Of a stretch of 64,000 nt of DNA, positions 62,111 through 64,000 are shown piece by piece. The first letter of the stretch is position 1. Each line of letters opens with the position of its first letter. The position numbers were made by a program, and so were the translations under genes. The notes beneath the pieces are model-generated. The model saw nothing but the letters and a program-made list of their open reading frames with translations. It did no database searches and had not been told where the DNA came from. The stretch is from Flavobacteriales bacterium BRH_c54 (lineage in GTDB: Bacteria; Bacteroidota; Bacteroidia; Flavobacteriales_E; Vicingaceae): the NCBI GenBank assembly GCA_000961845.1, contig LADZ01000042.1:1-64000 (forward strand), in the 5' to 3' direction.

Positions 62111-62953
62111 ATGAAACAAATGCTAAAATTCATATTCAGTAAACTTTTCTTAATCAACTTAGTTGCAGCAATTATTTTAATTATTATTGCCTTTTATAGC
62201 TTTTCTAGCTACTTAACAAGTTATACCTTACATGGAGAAAGTGTTACTGTTCCATCATTAGAAGGATTAAGTGAGGAAGAAGTAGCTACCTTACTTAATG
62301 AAAAAGAATTACGCTACGAAATTCTAGATTCTATTTATGTAGAAAAACAGCCTAAAGGAATTGTAATAGATCAAAATCCTAAAGCAGAATCTTTTGTAAA
62401 AAAGAATAGAAAAATATATATTACGGTTACTAAAAAATCTACACCAAAAATCAGTTTCCCTAGTGTTATAGATATGTCGCAACGATTAGCTGTAGCTAAA
62501 TTAGAAAGCTACGGATTAAAAGTGAATACAGAATATCGCCCTTCAGAACACCAAGGAATTGTAATTGATTGCAAACTTGGAGATAAATCTATAGCAACAG
62601 GCGATGAGGTTGGTCTAGGTTCAAAAATTACGGTTGTAATAGGAACAGGAAAAGGTGAAGGAAAAGTAATGGTACCTTATCTTACTAATCTTTCTAGAGG
62701 TGAAGCAGAACAGCAGCTTCAAGCTTCTTTTTTAGGTATAGGGTTAGAAATTTATGATGAATCTTGTAAAACAGCTGAAGATTCTGCCACTGCCAAAGTG
62801 TATAAACAACAACCTTCTTACGGAAGTGAAAGCACACTTTTTATTGGTAGTTCAGTAGATATTTACTTAACTTGCGACACTGCTAAAATAAATGTGCAAA
62901 ATTTAAGTTTAGATAGCCTAAACAATGAATCAGAAAATTCTGAAAACGAATAA
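62111..62953 (+). CDS. PASTA-domain membrane protein
   Basis: 280 residues: one TM helix (about 12-33) and three extracytoplasmic PASTA units (about 43-112, 113-185, 186-260), with blocks such as TVPSLEGLSEEEVATLLNEK, GIVIDQNPKAESFVKKNRKI, MVPYLTNLSRGEAEQQLQAS. PASTA domains bind peptidoglycan or peptides; here there is no kinase domain as in PknB. The tail is Asn/Ser/Glu-rich. 34 bp after parE and 1 bp before the next gene. Confidence 0.93.
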   Translation: MKQMLKFIFSKLFLINLVAAIILIIIAFYSFSSYLTSYTLHGESVTVPSLEGLSEEEVATLLNEKELRYEILDSIYVEKQPKGIVIDQNPKAESFVKKNRKIYITVTKKSTPKISFPSVIDMSQRLAVAKLESYGLKVNTEYRPSEHQGIVIDCKLGDKSIATGDEVGLGSKITVVIGTGKGEGKVMVPYLTNLSRGEAEQQLQASFLGIGLEIYDESCKTAEDSATAKVYKQQPSYGSESTLFIGSSVDIYLTCDTAKINVQNLSLDSLNNESENSENE

Positions 62954-62954
62954 C

Positions 62955-64000
62955 ATGTTAAAAAACGCTTTACTTATATTTCTTACTTTCTTCTTTTTTT
63001 CAGCTATAAATGCACAAGAAAAAATTTACGATTTAGGTGGTAATAAGCATCTGAGAGCTTTATACAATAAAAGTATAGCAGAAAAAAATCCTGAAATTTT
63101 CAGAAAACCTTCTAAGAAAAATAAAATCTTACTAAGCTTACCTTTTATGGATGATTTTTCTCAAAACTATCATTTTCCTGATGAAAACTTATGGCAAGAT
63201 ATCAATGTTTACATTAACTCTAATTTCCCTATAAGCCCTCCATCTTATGGTGTTGCTACTTTCGATGGATTAGATTCTACGGGTTACCCTTACGATTTCT
63301 CATCGCAAACAGCTCATGGAATTGCAGATTCTCTTACCTCACACCCTATTGACTTATCAGTTATTATTGATAGTGTATATTTGAGTTTTCAATATCAAGC
63401 ACAGGGTAACGGAAATGCTCCTGAACAAAATGATTCGTTGCGATTAGATTTTTTTAGAAAAGCCGACAGTTCTTGGGTAAGAGTTTGGAGTGTACCCGGA
63501 ACAGGAAATCATTCGTTTAAAAAAGTAATGGTTCCTGTTGGCACAGATTACCACAACGATGAGTTTATGTTCCGATTTTCCAACTTATCTACTCTTAGTG
63601 GTAATTTCGACCATTGGCATGTTGACTATGTATATTTAAATGACAACAGAACTTTTACAGACACTATTCTGGATGATGTAGCCCTCATTACCAATCATCA
63701 TAATTTATTAAACGAATTTACAGCAATGCCTTGGGATCATTACCTCACTGACACCATTGGCTTAATGGCGGAAACCATGCCTGTTGCTTATAAAAATAAT
63801 TTTAACAACTCTTACGATGTTTTCTATAAATATGAAGTAAGCGATAACAATGGTGCTGGTCCAGTTGTGGAAGTTTATCCAACAGGAATTGCTTCTAAAA
63901 CCGTAGCTGCTTATACTACCTTAATTGAACCACAAGCTGTTTACCAAACCACACCATTTTTTCTAAATGATTTTTCTTTTCCATCAGATAACTCAGTAAA
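62955..64000 (+). CDS. Large secreted protein, N-terminal part, cut by window edge
   Basis: Frame open from ATG 62955 to the window end (348 codons). Signal peptide (1-23, ending SAINAQ), then beta-rich secreted-type sequence with DDFSQNYHFPDENLWQDINV, GVATFDGLDSTGYPYDF and DSVYLSFQYQAQGNGNAPEQ. Such proteins in Bacteroidota often end in a type IX secretion sorting domain, which would lie outside the window. It starts right after the PASTA gene and is probably cotranscribed. Confidence 0.8.
   Translation, partial: MLKNALLIFLTFFFFSAINAQEKIYDLGGNKHLRALYNKSIAEKNPEIFRKPSKKNKILLSLPFMDDFSQNYHFPDENLWQDINVYINSNFPISPPSYGVATFDGLDSTGYPYDFSSQTAHGIADSLTSHPIDLSVIIDSVYLSFQYQAQGNGNAPEQNDSLRLDFFRKADSSWVRVWSVPGTGNHSFKKVMVPVGTDYHNDEFMFRFSNLSTLSGNFDHWHVDYVYLNDNRTFTDTILDDVALITNHHNLLNEFTAMPWDHYLTDTIGLMAETMPVAYKNNFNNSYDVFYKYEVSDNNGAGPVVEVYPTGIASKTVAAYTTLIEPQAVYQTTPFFLNDFSFPSDNSV

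Overview
This is a low-GC chromosomal segment from a member of the Bacteroidota, most likely a Flavobacteriales-type marine or freshwater bacterium. The evidence is a carboxypeptidase-regulatory-domain TonB-dependent receptor, signal peptides ending in FAQ/FSQ, the MoxR-DUF58-BatA/B/C/D aerotolerance cluster, DUF5606 and DUF6913 proteins, a TPR/PD40 envelope protein, the futalosine-route gene mqnA, and Bacteroidota promoters (TTG - about 19 bp - TAnnTTTG) in place of E. coli-type ones. Few genes show a Shine-Dalgarno sequence. No tRNA, rRNA or CRISPR array was seen.

Layout. 1-12.2 kb: start of priA (leftward), TonB-dependent receptor, rplU-rpmA, serS, lipoprotein, TPR protein, DUF2752-nnr, DUF5606 protein, M3 peptidase. 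12.5-16.5 kb: small membrane protein, DUF1801 protein, leftward SpoIID and BadF-type kinase genes, then a repeat-rich stretch with a second copy of the aroA 3' end. 16.7-24 kb: aroB-aroA leftward; recF, DUF721, EI24 and mqnA rightward; TPR/PD40 protein. aroB and aroA feed chorismate, which MqnA uses for menaquinone. 24-31.6 kb: seven-gene MoxR/Bat operon. 31.6-38.3 kb: SDR (dienoyl-CoA reductase type), DUF6913, D-lactate-type dehydrogenase, selO, cinA, sucC.

38.3-57.9 kb is an accessory island between the converging core genes sucC and an M42 peptidase. It is bounded by 43-bp imperfect inverted repeats (38305-38347 and 57844-57886, 40 of 43 positions equal). It looks like a defence island: an AbiV-type HEPN protein, a DUF4145 protein, a DUF3800 protein, a protein with an Rx4H HEPN motif, two putAbiC-type abortive-infection proteins, three helix-turn-helix regulators, and a tight leftward operon led by a LexA/CI-like (XRE-S24) repressor that encodes two small proteins, an amber-interrupted GNAT-like ORF, a long RES-domain protein and a predicted PD-(D/E)XK nuclease. 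Its right part carries a DUF2130 coiled-coil protein with a D...ExK nuclease-like motif, followed by about 140 nt of strongly self-complementary sequence (7-bp-closed four-way junction plus a 14-bp hairpin with G-U pairs) that looks like an undescribed structured RNA, then an IS1380-type transposase. No integrase was seen.

57.9-64 kb returns to core genes: M42 peptidase (leftward), ribD, parE, a PASTA-domain membrane protein, and the start of a secreted protein that leaves the window.

The strongest candidates for undescribed biology are the XRE-S24/RES/PD-(D/E)XK operon, the DUF2130-linked structured RNA, and the island's terminal inverted repeats. All functional statements are read from sequence and family knowledge; no database search was run.
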